This document shows, in pieces, positions 55,035 to 64,000 of a stretch of 64,000 nucleotides of DNA. Position 1 is the stretch's first letter. The number at the start of each line of letters is the position of its first letter. The DNA lies in assembly GCF_014287475.1 (NCBI RefSeq), contig NZ_JACOPF010000003.1, positions 124,001-188,000 of the forward strand, given 5' to 3'. The notes under the pieces are model-generated. The model saw nothing but the letters and a program-made list of their open reading frames with translations. It made no database searches and was not told the DNA's origin. Origin of the DNA: Mediterraneibacter hominis. Lineage in GTDB: Bacteria; Bacillota; Clostridia; Lachnospirales; Lachnospiraceae. Made by a program: the position numbers and the translations under genes.

Positions 55035-55172
55035 GACAGGAATAACATATGAGACAGAAAAGGAAAGCTTTTTCCTCAGACGGCGGTTTCACCGCGCGGT
55101 GTATCGGCCGACACCGCGTAATGAGATAAATGCAGGGGTAAAGGATAACCCCGTTTCATAACAAGGAGGTAA
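55035..55172 (+). promoter_or_regulatory. Structured flagellin leader with likely CsrA sites
   Basis: CGCGGTGT/ACACCGCG (about 55095-55119) is a stable hairpin. GGGGT (55135-55139) pairs with ACCCC (55148-55152) and shows AAAGGATA in its loop, a GGA in a hairpin loop. ACAAGGAGGT (55161-55170) includes the ribosome site and fits a second CsrA site. This two-site layout recalls the B. subtilis hag leader. It is inferred, not shown. Confidence 0.5.
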
Positions 55173-55176
55173 ACTT

Positions 55177-56697
55177 ATGAGAATCCAACACAACATAGCG
55201 GCATTAAATTCCTACCGCAATTTGACAAACAACAACAGCGCGGTATCTAAAAACTTAGAGAAGCTTTCATCCGGTTACAAGATCAACCGTGCAGGAGACG
55301 ACGCGGCAGGGCTGGCGATCTCCGAAAAGATGAGAGCACAGATCACAGGTCTTGAGACAGCGCAGAAAAACGCGAACGACGGTATCTCCCTCGTACAGAC
55401 AGCAGAGGGCGCTCTGACAGAGGTACACTCTATGTTAAACCGTATGGTAGAGCTGGCAGACCAGTCCGCAAACGGAACCTATCAGGATGAGGTAGACCGT
55501 GAAAACCTGCAAAAAGAGATGCAGTCCTTAAAAGACGAGATCAACCGTATCTCTGAATCCACAAACTTCAACGGAATCAATCTGCTGGATGGCTCCCTGG
55601 CTGCGAAAGACGGAGCGGCGACAGTAAACACAACATTTGGAAACACAGCGGCAACTGTAACTGCATCAGGTGGAGCTACATTCTCACAGGAGCTCACATT
55701 ACAGGCAGCAGCTAAGGCTAATAATGAGCAAACGCTCAACTTTAAATATCTGGATAAGGACGGAAACGTACAGAGTGCGACAGTTACATTTACAGGTTCT
55801 ACGACAGCGGCAGATAATGCTACTGCAGCAGCTAAGGCGTTGCAGGAAGTATTCGGCGACGGCTATAATGTGACCGCAAGCAATGGGAAGATTACAATAG
55901 CGGCAAAAGAAAAGGGAGCAGACCAGACACAAATTATATCCGTTGAACAGCTAGACGCCGGGAAAGCAACAACAACGGCTCCTACGATAGGCACGTTGAC
56001 AGCAGGAAAAGCAGACGTTTTTGAAGTAGACTTGACAAATACTGCCATTACTGCTACAGATGGAAAGTATCAGGATAATGTGATTGAGATAGATGGACAG
56101 AAATTCCAGATTGTGGTGAGAGGAAGCAATCCGGATCTGGAGACAGGCGTGAAGGCGATCTATGTAGACCAGTCTTCGAACAACTTTGATGCGGATTCTG
56201 TAAAGAACATTGCAGAACAGTTGAAGGAATACGGCATTGACGCGTCAGCAGACGGAACGAAGCTGAAGATCAGCAAGTCTACAGACGGTTCAGCAAAAGG
56301 CGGGCTGACATTGCAGATTGGCGACACATCAGATGATTTCAACCAGCTTACAGTATCCGTCGGAGCGATGGACACGAATTCTCTCGGAATCGCGAACCTG
56401 GACATCAGCACACAGGCGGGAGCAAAGGCTGCCGTAGATGTCATTAAAAACGCGATCAACATGGTATCCTCTACACGCGGTGATTTGGGCGCGATCCAGA
56501 ACCGTCTGGAACACACCATCAATAACTTAAGTGTGACAACAGAGAACATGACAGCAGCAGAAAGCCGTATCCGTGATGTAGACATGGCCGAGGAGATGAT
56601 GGCTTACACGAAGAATAACATTCTGGTACAGTCCTCCCAGGCAATGCTTGCGCAGGCAAACCAGATTCCGCAGGGCGTTCTCCAGTTATTACAGTAA
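55177..56697 (+). CDS. fliC: Flagellin
   Basis: A 506-residue flagellin. Conserved D0/D1 regions are at both ends: [29 protein letters not shown] and [19 protein letters not shown] with the final [10 protein letters not shown]. The middle (about 160-400) is a variable surface domain, rich in Thr, Ala and Lys. It polymerises into the flagellar filament after export. No other flagellar gene lies in the window. Transcription is likely sigma-D-dependent and translation may be under CsrA control. TLR5-contact region is present in outline ([15 protein letters not shown]), but its activity cannot be judged here. Confidence 0.96.
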   Translation: MRIQHNIAALNSYRNLTNNNSAVSKNLEKLSSGYKINRAGDDAAGLAISEKMRAQITGLETAQKNANDGISLVQTAEGALTEVHSMLNRMVELADQSANGTYQDEVDRENLQKEMQSLKDEINRISESTNFNGINLLDGSLAAKDGAATVNTTFGNTAATVTASGGATFSQELTLQAAAKANNEQTLNFKYLDKDGNVQSATVTFTGSTTAADNATAAAKALQEVFGDGYNVTASNGKITIAAKEKGADQTQIISVEQLDAGKATTTAPTIGTLTAGKADVFEVDLTNTAITATDGKYQDNVIEIDGQKFQIVVRGSNPDLETGVKAIYVDQSSNNFDADSVKNIAEQLKEYGIDASADGTKLKISKSTDGSAKGGLTLQIGDTSDDFNQLTVSVGAMDTNSLGIANLDISTQAGAKAAVDVIKNAINMVSSTRGDLGAIQNRLEHTINNLSVTTENMTAAESRIRDVDMAEEMMAYTKNNILVQSSQAMLAQANQIPQGVLQLLQ

Positions 56698-56749
56698 TGC
56701 AGTATAAAAACGGGCAGACGTAGTTGTGCAGAGAGAAATATCAGATAAA

Positions 56750-56830
56750 AGGGGGCGTTTTCGCCCCCTTTGATAAGAAAAATCAGGAGAAATCCATAAA
56801 TAAGAAGGATTTCTCCTGATTTTTTATGTG
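56750..56830 (+). terminator. Two tandem terminators after flagellin
   Basis: AAAGGGGGCG/CGCCCCCTTT (about 56750-56771), then AATCAGGAGAAATCC/GGATTTCTCCTGATT (56788-56822) followed by TTTTT. The rest to 57036 holds no gene. It has an AT-rich promoter zone with TCTAAT and a palindrome AGAGCGCTCT (56999-57008) before the next gene. Confidence 0.85.
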
Positions 56831-57039
56831 CTTTTACTCATAAAAGGAGCTTATATTTATGCAGAGTATGCAATTGGCTTTTTATAACAATCCTTTTTAC
56901 TCTTTTACTTAAATGAAAAATATAGAAAAGTTATATATTATTATAGAATATTGTATTAAAAAACAATAAAAATGTCTAATATAATATATTCATAATCAAG
57001 AGCGCTCTGAAGAAGATATAAAAATGAGGAGGAAATATG

Positions 57040-58305
57040 ATGAAAAAGAGACTATTTGCCGCATTGTTGGCAGGTATGATGGTTGTTTCTATGGCAGGAT
57101 GCGGATCATCAGACAAGGAAAGTAAAAAGGATTCAAATGGGAAACAGGATTTGGTTATTATGATTACAAATCCAGGTGAAGTAAATGAAGCTGTAGAAAA
57201 AAAGCTGATTGATCAATTGGGCGATAAGTATAATATTGTTACGAAAACATGGAATTCAGCAAATGTGGAACAGACAGTAAAAACAGCTGCTGCGGCGAAT
57301 GAACAGATTGACTTGGTTCAATATTGGCCGAATCAGATGAACAGCTTTACCTCCGTAGACCTGGCGACAGATCTGACGGAATATATGGATGACGAGTGGG
57401 CAGCTACATTTAACGAAGGAATGTTGGACATAGGAACATATGACGGAAAACTATATAATGTACCATATAAGACAGTGTATCCGGCAATGATCGTAGACTA
57501 TGAAGTGACGCGTGCGGCAGGAATTGACGACAGTGAGATTAAAGAGCAGATGACATGGGACGAGTTCCTTGACTTATGCAGAAGGATTGAGGAAAATACC
57601 GATGCTTCCGGAGCAGGAGTGCAGGCTGAATATGCATGCTGGCTCGTAAGAAATGCGGAAATGCAAATTTGGGATACGGATGAGGAACTGGATGCATGGA
57701 ATGCAGGAGAGGTTTCTTTCAAAGATCCAAAGATTATCGAAGCGATGGACATGGTAAAAGCGGTGTTTGACGAAGGACTTTTCTATCCGGGAGAAGGCGC
57801 TCTTGCTGTTACGCCAGACCAACTATATGGAGCAATGTCTTCCCATAAAGTAGGATTTTCTTTCTTCCCGACAACATCTATTAAAGTAGCGCTGGACAAT
57901 TCCGGTATTACAGACTATACAATTTGTGATTATCCGGCAATGGGAGACAATCCGACCAATCCGCTGCTTGGCGGCTGCGACGGATACTTTATTCCGACTT
58001 GCGCGAAGAATGTAGACGGTGCTGTAGAAGCAATGAAATTCCTTACCAGTGAGGAGATCAATACATTTCGTGCAGAGGGAGGACAGGTCCCGACAGCTAA
58101 GATAGCAGAGGGAGCAGAGATTGATGAAGAACTGATGACTGCGATCTCTAGATGCACAGACCAGATTTATCCGACTGAGATCATTAATGTCAGTGCAGAA
58201 TTGTCCGATTACTTACAAAATCAGATGCCGGCAAATTATATTTATAATGGAGAAGCTGCTTTGGATGAACTAGAAGCACTCAGAGAGGCGGCAGTAAGTA
58301 ATTAA
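57040..58305 (+). CDS. Sugar ABC transporter substrate-binding lipoprotein
   Basis: A 421-residue family-1 solute-binding protein. The signal ends in lipobox SMAGC. Two ATGs (57037, 57040) follow GAGGAGG; either may be used. Two permeases and a GH78 rhamnosidase follow, so this importer probably brings in rhamnose-bearing sugars, distinct from those taken up by the 18-kb importer. The gene has no ATPase partner in view. A short AGAGCGCTCT palindrome upstream may be an operator. Confidence 0.9.
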   Translation: MKKRLFAALLAGMMVVSMAGCGSSDKESKKDSNGKQDLVIMITNPGEVNEAVEKKLIDQLGDKYNIVTKTWNSANVEQTVKTAAAANEQIDLVQYWPNQMNSFTSVDLATDLTEYMDDEWAATFNEGMLDIGTYDGKLYNVPYKTVYPAMIVDYEVTRAAGIDDSEIKEQMTWDEFLDLCRRIEENTDASGAGVQAEYACWLVRNAEMQIWDTDEELDAWNAGEVSFKDPKIIEAMDMVKAVFDEGLFYPGEGALAVTPDQLYGAMSSHKVGFSFFPTTSIKVALDNSGITDYTICDYPAMGDNPTNPLLGGCDGYFIPTCAKNVDGAVEAMKFLTSEEINTFRAEGGQVPTAKIAEGAEIDEELMTAISRCTDQIYPTEIINVSAELSDYLQNQMPANYIYNGEAALDELEALREAAVSN

Positions 58306-58392
58306 TAGTAAACAGGAACTTGATTTGTTACTGCCTCGAAACACATGTTTTGAGGCAGTAACTATGTTAAGCGATAAAAAGGAGGAGTTAAA

Positions 58393-59313
58393 TTGACAGG
58401 CAGAAAAGTGGAAGCAGGACGGGCGGGAATATCGACTACACGAAAACTACAGCTTATTGGCGGGCTGTTTAGTCTGCCCGCTCTGGCAATGGTTATGTTT
58501 GCTACAATTATTCCGGTGGTGTGGAATATTGTATTGAGTTTTAATGAATGGAACGGCGTGACAGACATGCAGTTTACCGGGTTTTCCAATTATAAGGCAC
58601 TGTTTGCGGACGACGCCAGTATGAAAGCGATAGGGTATTCCTTGGTAATTGCTTTAATAGCGACGGTTGTTTCTATGGCATTTGGAATTATTACCTCCCT
58701 TCTGATTTATAAAGTAACTAGAGTGGAAGGGGCGATCTATCGTTTCGTATTTTATAGTCCGGTTATGCTTCCTCTTTCAGTTGTAGGGTTGTTGTTTACT
58801 CTTGTACTTGCAACAGACGAAGGATTACTGAACAATATGCTGGCGGCGATCGGACTAGGAAATCTGCAGCAGGCATGGCTGGCACAGAAGGGCCTGGTGT
58901 TGGTTGTGATTGGTATTGTCCAGGGCTGGAGAAGCAGCGGTACTGTTATGATGCTGGTATACACAGGGTTGATTGGACTGCCTACAGACCTGTTTGAATC
59001 TTCTAAGCTGGATGGCGCTACATATAAGCAGGAAATACGTTATATTATCCTGCCCCTGCTTAGACCGACTATTCAGCTTGCACTGTCTATGTGTGTGATG
59101 AGCGCATTTAAGACGTATGATATTGTATTCGCGATGACAGGAGGAGGACCTGGGGATATTTCCAAGACGGCGCCTTTAAAGATTATCGAGCAGGCGTTTA
59201 TGTTTAATAAATATGGACTTGCATCGGCTAACAGTGTATTTTATGCGTTGATCGTTGTTATAATCCTATTTATTTTAAGAAAAGGAATAGGAGGCGAAAA
59301 ATATGAATACTAA
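58393..59313 (+). CDS. Sugar ABC transporter permease (MalF/UgpA type)
   Basis: A 306-residue permease with six membrane helices. The EAA-like loop is ESSKLDGATYKQEIRYIILPLL. The start is TTG at 58393 with GGAGGAG at 58381; no ATG fits better. An 11-base overlap joins it to the next permease. It forms the channel with that partner. Confidence 0.9.
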   Translation: MTGRKVEAGRAGISTTRKLQLIGGLFSLPALAMVMFATIIPVVWNIVLSFNEWNGVTDMQFTGFSNYKALFADDASMKAIGYSLVIALIATVVSMAFGIITSLLIYKVTRVEGAIYRFVFYSPVMLPLSVVGLLFTLVLATDEGLLNNMLAAIGLGNLQQAWLAQKGLVLVVIGIVQGWRSSGTVMMLVYTGLIGLPTDLFESSKLDGATYKQEIRYIILPLLRPTIQLALSMCVMSAFKTYDIVFAMTGGGPGDISKTAPLKIIEQAFMFNKYGLASANSVFYALIVVIILFILRKGIGGEKYEY

Positions 59314-60172
59314 GACCGCAGTTATGAAGCAGACGCATCAGAAGAAGATTTCTGTATTTGCAATTGTATGCAGGGTTGTCTTGATTGCCATGGTCGTAGT
59401 CTGGATATTCCCTATCTTGTTCTCACTGATGACATCTTTTAAAACACTGGACGAATTTTTCGCGAATATATGGGCACTGCCTAAACAGATAGGAATTGAT
59501 AATTTTGTAAAAGCATTTTCACAGGGGCATATTGGAGAATATTTTATGAATAGTATTATCATTGCGGCGTGTTCTTTGATTTCGATTGAAATCATTTCCA
59601 CGATGGCCGCGTATTCTCTTGCACGGTTACGTATTCCCTGCTCGGGAGCAATCATTATGGCATGCTTTGCAATCCAGCTTCTTCCGACAGAGACAATTAT
59701 TATACCACTGTACAAAATGATGTCCAGTATGGGTATACTGGGAGTAAAATATTTACCGATTATTCTGGCGTATGTAGGATGGTCTATTCCGGGAACAACA
59801 GTTATCTTAAAGAATTTTTTTGATACGATTCCGAAGGAATTATTGGAAGCGGCGCGTATTGACGGTTCCGGTGAAATAAGAAACCTGTTTAAGATTGTAC
59901 TGCCGTTGATGAAGGGAGCCCTGGCTACCTGTATTGTCATGAATTTTACGTTCGTGTGGGGAGAACTGATGTGGGCAAACACAGCGACGCTTACCACGAC
60001 AGAAGGGCTGCCTCTGACTGTAGGACTTATGAATTTCAAGGGTGAATTTGGAACAGACTGGCCTCTGCTGTGCGCGGCGATCTGTATGATTATTATTCCT
60101 CTATATGTTGTGTTCCTTTTCTTACAGAAATATTTTGTCTCTTCACTTACTGCGGGGAGCGTAAAGGGCTAA
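59303..60172 (+). CDS. Sugar ABC transporter permease (MalG/UgpE type)
   Basis: A 289-residue permease, six membrane helices, EAA loop ELLEAARIDGSGEIRNLFKI, and the typical LTAGSVKG end. It overlaps the previous permease by 11 bases. The rhamnosidase gene follows 36 bases after its stop, so all four genes are one unit. Confidence 0.9.
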   Translation: MNTKTAVMKQTHQKKISVFAIVCRVVLIAMVVVWIFPILFSLMTSFKTLDEFFANIWALPKQIGIDNFVKAFSQGHIGEYFMNSIIIAACSLISIEIISTMAAYSLARLRIPCSGAIIMACFAIQLLPTETIIIPLYKMMSSMGILGVKYLPIILAYVGWSIPGTTVILKNFFDTIPKELLEAARIDGSGEIRNLFKIVLPLMKGALATCIVMNFTFVWGELMWANTATLTTTEGLPLTVGLMNFKGEFGTDWPLLCAAICMIIIPLYVVFLFLQKYFVSSLTAGSVKG

Positions 60173-60208
60173 TATATAAAACAGACAGAAAAAAGGAGGG
60201 ATACATCT

Positions 60209-63022
60209 ATGAAAATTTATAATTTGCGAATCAATCATATTATAAATCCTCTGGGATACTGGTATAAGACGCTGACTGCCTCTTATTTAACAGAGAATGA
60301 GGAAGGACAGTGCCAGGACAGCGCCCGGATTCAAGTGTCAAAAGATCCGGAATTTACGAATATTGTTTTTGATACCGGAAGAAGCAGGGAGGTATCTGGT
60401 ACAGGGACCCGCCTGGACGTAAAGTTAAGTCCCTGTACGCGGTATTACTGGAAAGTGCAGGTGTGGGATGAGAAGGGAAATACAGAAGAAAGTGATGCGG
60501 CATGGTTTGAAACCGGGCTGATGGATGTTCCTTTCCGGGGAATCAGTATCTCTCCTTGTTTTGACGAGGGCGTGCAGCCGGTTTATCAGAAAAGCTTCTA
60601 TTTAGAGAAACGCCCCGAGATTTCCAGACTGTATATCGCCTGTCTGGGAGTATATGAGATTTTTTTGAACGGAGAGCGCGTAGGGGATGAAATGCTTGCG
60701 CCGGGTTTCACTGTGTATGAGAAGTATGTACAATATCAGACCTATGATATTTCCTCATATTTAAAAGCCGGTGAAAACAGTATAGAAATCAGCGCGGGAG
60801 ACGGTTGGTATAAAGGAATGTACGGATACCGCCAGAATGATACATACAGATTTGGAAAACAGTTTGAACTGGTAACAGACTTATATGCGGACGGAGTATG
60901 CATTTTATCTTCTGATACGACATGGACAGTAAAAAAGAGTCAGATACTGGAGACAGATATGTATGACGGGGAAGTCTATGACGCTACATTTGAAAATACA
61001 CAGGAGTATCCGGTGAAAAAAGGGCTGCTGGACAAAGCGGTATTAAAGGAGCGTCTCGGTGTTCCTGTAAAGGTTATGGAAATAGTAAAACCAAAAGCGA
61101 TTCTGCATACGCCGGCAGGCGAGACTGTGATCGATATGGGACAGAATATGACCGGATATGTCAGTTTCGTGTGCAGGGAGCCGCGGGGAACAAAGGTGTT
61201 GCTTGAACATGGGGAAGTATTGCAGAACCAGTGCTTTTACAACCAGAATTACCGTACCGCAAAGGCACGTTATGTATATATTTCAGATGGTACACAAAGG
61301 CGTGTTCATGCAAGGTTATGCTTCTTCGGCTTTCAGTATATCAGAGTGAGCGGAATAAAAGACGTGTGTCTGGAAGATTTTGAAGGGCATGTACTTTACA
61401 GTGATTTGTCAATGACAGGAAGTTTAGAAACGGGACACAAACTTTTGAACCAGTTGATGAAAAATATTTTATGGAGTCAAAAGGGAAATTTCCTGGATAT
61501 TCCGACTGACTGTCCGCAAAGAGACGAGAAAATGGGCTGGACAGGGGATGCGCAGATTTTTGCGGAAACAGCGTGCCTGAATATGGAATGTTATCCGTTC
61601 TTCAGAAAATATCTGCATGATATTGCGCTGGAACAGGAGGAGACAAAAGGACTGGTCCCGCAGATTGTTCCCTCTGTCGGAAGGAATGAGAGAACATCCG
61701 CAGCGTGGGGAGATGCGGCAGTCATTATTCCCTGGAAGCTGTATGAAATATATGGCGATACGTCTATTCTGGAAGAACAGTATGAAAGTATGAAAGAATG
61801 GATTAGCTATATTGACAGTGAAAACAGAAGAAACGGCACAAATCCTAATCTCTGGGAAAATGGTTTCCATTATGGGGACTGGCTTGCTATGGACGGCGGC
61901 TGTTATCATATGCCTACCGGAGGAACGGATGTATTTTATGTGTCTTCTGCTTATTTTTATTATTCTACAAGCTTACTGGCAAAGGCGGCAGAGGTACTGG
62001 GAAAATCAGAAGATGCGCGGTATTATCAGGATAAAGCAGAGGGAATACGGCAGGAAATTTTAAAGGAATATTTTACGGGAAACGGACGCCTTGCGATTGA
62101 TACACAGACGGCGTATATCGTAGCGCTTGTATTTGAAATTGTAAAGGAGAAAGCGCAGAAGGAACTGATAAAGGGACAGTTCATACGCAGGATGAAAAAG
62201 GATGGAGGCAGTCTCAAAACAGGCTTTGTGGGAACCCCTTTCTTGCTGGAGGCTCTTTCTCTGTGTGACAGAAATGATATGGCATATCAGATTCTTCTGG
62301 ACGAAGGGTTCCCGAGCTGGTTGTATCCGGTAAAAATGGGCGCTACGACGATGTGGGAAAGATGGGACGCTTTAAATCCGGACGGAAGTATGAGCAGTTC
62401 AGGAATGAACTCTCTGAATCACTATGCAAACGGCTCAGTAGAGGCATGGATCTATCACCATATAGCAGGGCTGCGTCCGGCCAAAGATGGAGCAGGATAT
62501 AAGAGAGTCAAGATAGCGCCGATACCTGCGGCAAAGATAGGACATATAAAATATCAGTTTGAAAGTGCAAGCGGTACGTATCTGATTCAATGGAAGATAG
62601 AAAAACAGGACGATAGAGACAAATTCCAGCTTGAAATAAAAATCCCATTTGGAGCAGAGGCAGAAATTATACTTCCATTTGTAGGAGGAGAAGTAAAAGA
62701 AAATGGCAGTGTTATACAGTATGAAGGAACCATTATAAGAAAAGCGGGAAATTATTGTTATTCATATGTCTTGCAGAAAACGTTTAAAGCACACTATTCA
62801 CTGGAAGACAGTGTAAAAGAGATGATAAAAAATCCGGCACTCAAAGAGTATCTTTATCAAAAAGTGCCTATGCTGGAAAAGGTGGATGGTGCGGAGATTC
62901 AGAAGATGACGTTAAAAGAAATGAGCAAGCTGCCGTTTTTCCTTGGAATTGGAACAAGGCTGGGACTTGGTGACGAGGTATTAAAGGAAATCGAGGAATA
63001 TATTTCCGGAATTGAGAAATAA
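60209..63022 (+). CDS. GH78 alpha-L-rhamnosidase with C-terminal helical extension (937 aa)
   Basis: A cytoplasmic GH78 enzyme without a signal peptide. The order of domains matches the copy at 15310, with FLNGERVGDEMLAPGF in the beta domain and the catalytic signature TDCPQRDEKMGWTGDAQ (about 432). It differs by a C-terminal helical tail of about 80 residues (from DSVKEMIKNPALKEYL to EEYISGIEK) that is not seen in the first copy. The two enzymes are clearly different in sequence and likely act on different rhamnosides. AAGGAGG precedes the start. A PfkB kinase gene follows after 37 bases. Confidence 0.92.
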   Translation: MKIYNLRINHIINPLGYWYKTLTASYLTENEEGQCQDSARIQVSKDPEFTNIVFDTGRSREVSGTGTRLDVKLSPCTRYYWKVQVWDEKGNTEESDAAWFETGLMDVPFRGISISPCFDEGVQPVYQKSFYLEKRPEISRLYIACLGVYEIFLNGERVGDEMLAPGFTVYEKYVQYQTYDISSYLKAGENSIEISAGDGWYKGMYGYRQNDTYRFGKQFELVTDLYADGVCILSSDTTWTVKKSQILETDMYDGEVYDATFENTQEYPVKKGLLDKAVLKERLGVPVKVMEIVKPKAILHTPAGETVIDMGQNMTGYVSFVCREPRGTKVLLEHGEVLQNQCFYNQNYRTAKARYVYISDGTQRRVHARLCFFGFQYIRVSGIKDVCLEDFEGHVLYSDLSMTGSLETGHKLLNQLMKNILWSQKGNFLDIPTDCPQRDEKMGWTGDAQIFAETACLNMECYPFFRKYLHDIALEQEETKGLVPQIVPSVGRNERTSAAWGDAAVIIPWKLYEIYGDTSILEEQYESMKEWISYIDSENRRNGTNPNLWENGFHYGDWLAMDGGCYHMPTGGTDVFYVSSAYFYYSTSLLAKAAEVLGKSEDARYYQDKAEGIRQEILKEYFTGNGRLAIDTQTAYIVALVFEIVKEKAQKELIKGQFIRRMKKDGGSLKTGFVGTPFLLEALSLCDRNDMAYQILLDEGFPSWLYPVKMGATTMWERWDALNPDGSMSSSGMNSLNHYANGSVEAWIYHHIAGLRPAKDGAGYKRVKIAPIPAAKIGHIKYQFESASGTYLIQWKIEKQDDRDKFQLEIKIPFGAEAEIILPFVGGEVKENGSVIQYEGTIIRKAGNYCYSYVLQKTFKAHYSLEDSVKEMIKNPALKEYLYQKVPMLEKVDGAEIQKMTLKEMSKLPFFLGIGTRLGLGDEVLKEIEEYISGIEK

Positions 63023-63059
63023 ACATGCACGATGGGAAATGAAGGAGGAATTAAGAAGT

Positions 63060-64000
63060 ATGCCTGAGATACTGACAGCAGGGGAAACAATGGCTGTTCT
63101 GGTGCCGGAGGGGACAGGTCCGCTGCATTATCACGACAGATACCAGTTAAAAGCAGCCGGAGCAGAAAGTAATGTGGCGATCGGAGTATGTAAGCTGGGG
63201 CACACTGCTTCTTTCCTTTCCCGTATCGGAGAGGATGAAATGGGGATTTTCATTTTACATACGCTTCGTGCGGAAGGAGTAGAGGTAAACAGAGTAAAAA
63301 CAGATTCCGGCTATCATACGGGACTAATGTTAAAGGAGATAGACGAGAGAGGAACGAAGGTTTTTTATTACCGGGAAAATTCGGCTGCCAGTCATATGCA
63401 GACAGAGGACGTACAGGAAGAATTTCTGCAGGGAGTAAAGATTGTACATCTTACGGGAGTGACGCCTGTATTAAGTAAAAGCTGCAAGGAAGCTGTGGAC
63501 AAATTATTTGCACTTGCACATCAGAAAAATATTCAGGTGTCTTTTGACCCAAACATACGCAAAAAGCTATGGGGAGATAAAGACTATAGCGAACTGATTA
63601 GAAATTATACGATGCAGGCGCAGATTGTATTGATAGGGTTAGATGAGGCCGAAATTTTACTGGAAACACGTGATAAAGACAAGATTTTTCATAGGTTATT
63701 TGTCAAAGGAAACGCAAGAATCGCAGCTATAAAGGATGGCGCAAACGGCGCTTTTGTATCAGATGGAAAGAGTATCGAAGAAATCCCGCCTTATCCCTGC
63801 CATCCGAAGGAAACAATAGGAGCAGGGGATGGATTTAATGCTGGATTCTTATGTGGAGTTTTAGAGGAAAAGCCTCTTGACATATGCGGAAAAATGGGCG
63901 CAGTGTGCGGAGCGCTAGCCACAGAGGTTACGGGAGACTTTGAGGGGTACCCGACACAAATACAGATGAAGCAGATTTTAAATGGAGAGCAGGAAATATT
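63060..64000 (+). CDS. PfkB-family carbohydrate kinase, cut by the window end
   Basis: The frame is open from ATG 63060 to the last base, 313 codons, with GAAGGAGGA upstream. It shows AAGAESNVAIG near the N-terminus, SFDPNIRKKLWG, and the PfkB active-site motif GAGDGFNAGFLCG (Asp base). It resembles 2-keto-3-deoxygluconate kinases and fructokinases. It follows the second rhamnosidase and probably phosphorylates a sugar or sugar-acid product of the same pathway. Little more than the extreme C-terminus should be missing. Confidence 0.88.
   Translation, partial: MPEILTAGETMAVLVPEGTGPLHYHDRYQLKAAGAESNVAIGVCKLGHTASFLSRIGEDEMGIFILHTLRAEGVEVNRVKTDSGYHTGLMLKEIDERGTKVFYYRENSAASHMQTEDVQEEFLQGVKIVHLTGVTPVLSKSCKEAVDKLFALAHQKNIQVSFDPNIRKKLWGDKDYSELIRNYTMQAQIVLIGLDEAEILLETRDKDKIFHRLFVKGNARIAAIKDGANGAFVSDGKSIEEIPPYPCHPKETIGAGDGFNAGFLCGVLEEKPLDICGKMGAVCGALATEVTGDFEGYPTQIQMKQILNGEQEI

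Overview
The window reads as chromosomal DNA of a flagellated, gut-type Lachnospiraceae (Clostridia). The support is: an AT-rich Gram-positive gene style with strong AGGAGG ribosome sites, a T-box leader on metG, YesM/YesN-type two-component genes beside sugar ABC transporters, SHIRT-domain surface protein, a Clostridia-type flagellin behind a sigma-D-like promoter, and carboxy(nor)spermidine polyamine genes. No rRNA, tRNA, phage, plasmid or CRISPR locus is visible. The species cannot be fixed from the sequence alone.

Layout. 1-4.8 kb: tail of a GntR/FCD regulator and a sugar-acid operon (LarA-like epimerase, zinc dehydrogenase, tagaturonate reductase). 4.9-8.1 kb: FAH-family hydrolase and GH25-LysM lysozyme on the minus strand, a 52-aa protein, and several intergenic repeat or RNA-like elements. 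8.1-11.5 kb: OmpR-type regulator and a very large sensor kinase. 11.6-24.5 kb: a sugar locus with a split transketolase, an ApnO-like dehydrogenase, a D-2-hydroxyacid dehydrogenase, a GH78 rhamnosidase, an ABC importer and a YesM/YesN pair. 24.5-30.7 kb: a five-gene polyamine operon. 30.7-33.2 kb: a MITE, then a T-box and metG. 33.7-38.4 kb: trehalose regulator, PTS and hydrolase with clear operators. 38.4-43.8 kb: a 1600-aa surface protein behind a (GACA)17 repeat and a strong hairpin. 44.0-50.0 kb: a GT2/GtrA/YfhO glycosylation operon divergent from a two-component system. 50.2-54.0 kb: a decayed transcription unit and a 981-aa TPR/acidic/ATPase protein. 54.2-56.8 kb: a PepSY lipoprotein and flagellin. 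57.0-64.0 kb: a second ABC importer, a second GH78 rhamnosidase and a PfkB kinase cut by the window end.

How the parts fit. Much of the window is plant-glycan foraging: two GH78 enzymes, two binding-protein-dependent importers, transketolase and sugar-acid enzymes. The rest is surface life (flagellin, SHIRT adhesin, polymer glycosylation) and polyamine synthesis.

The most unusual features are non-coding: a poly-G tract in the spacer of the flagellin promoter, a GACA microsatellite plus terminator-like hairpin ahead of the adhesin, a 165-bp MITE with 8-bp target duplications, and a duplicated three-hairpin element with compensatory changes. Among proteins, the spermidine synthase homologue lacks the usual second Asp of its active-site loop and has no AdoMet decarboxylase partner in view. 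Functions rest on motif reading and recalled family knowledge. No database search was run.
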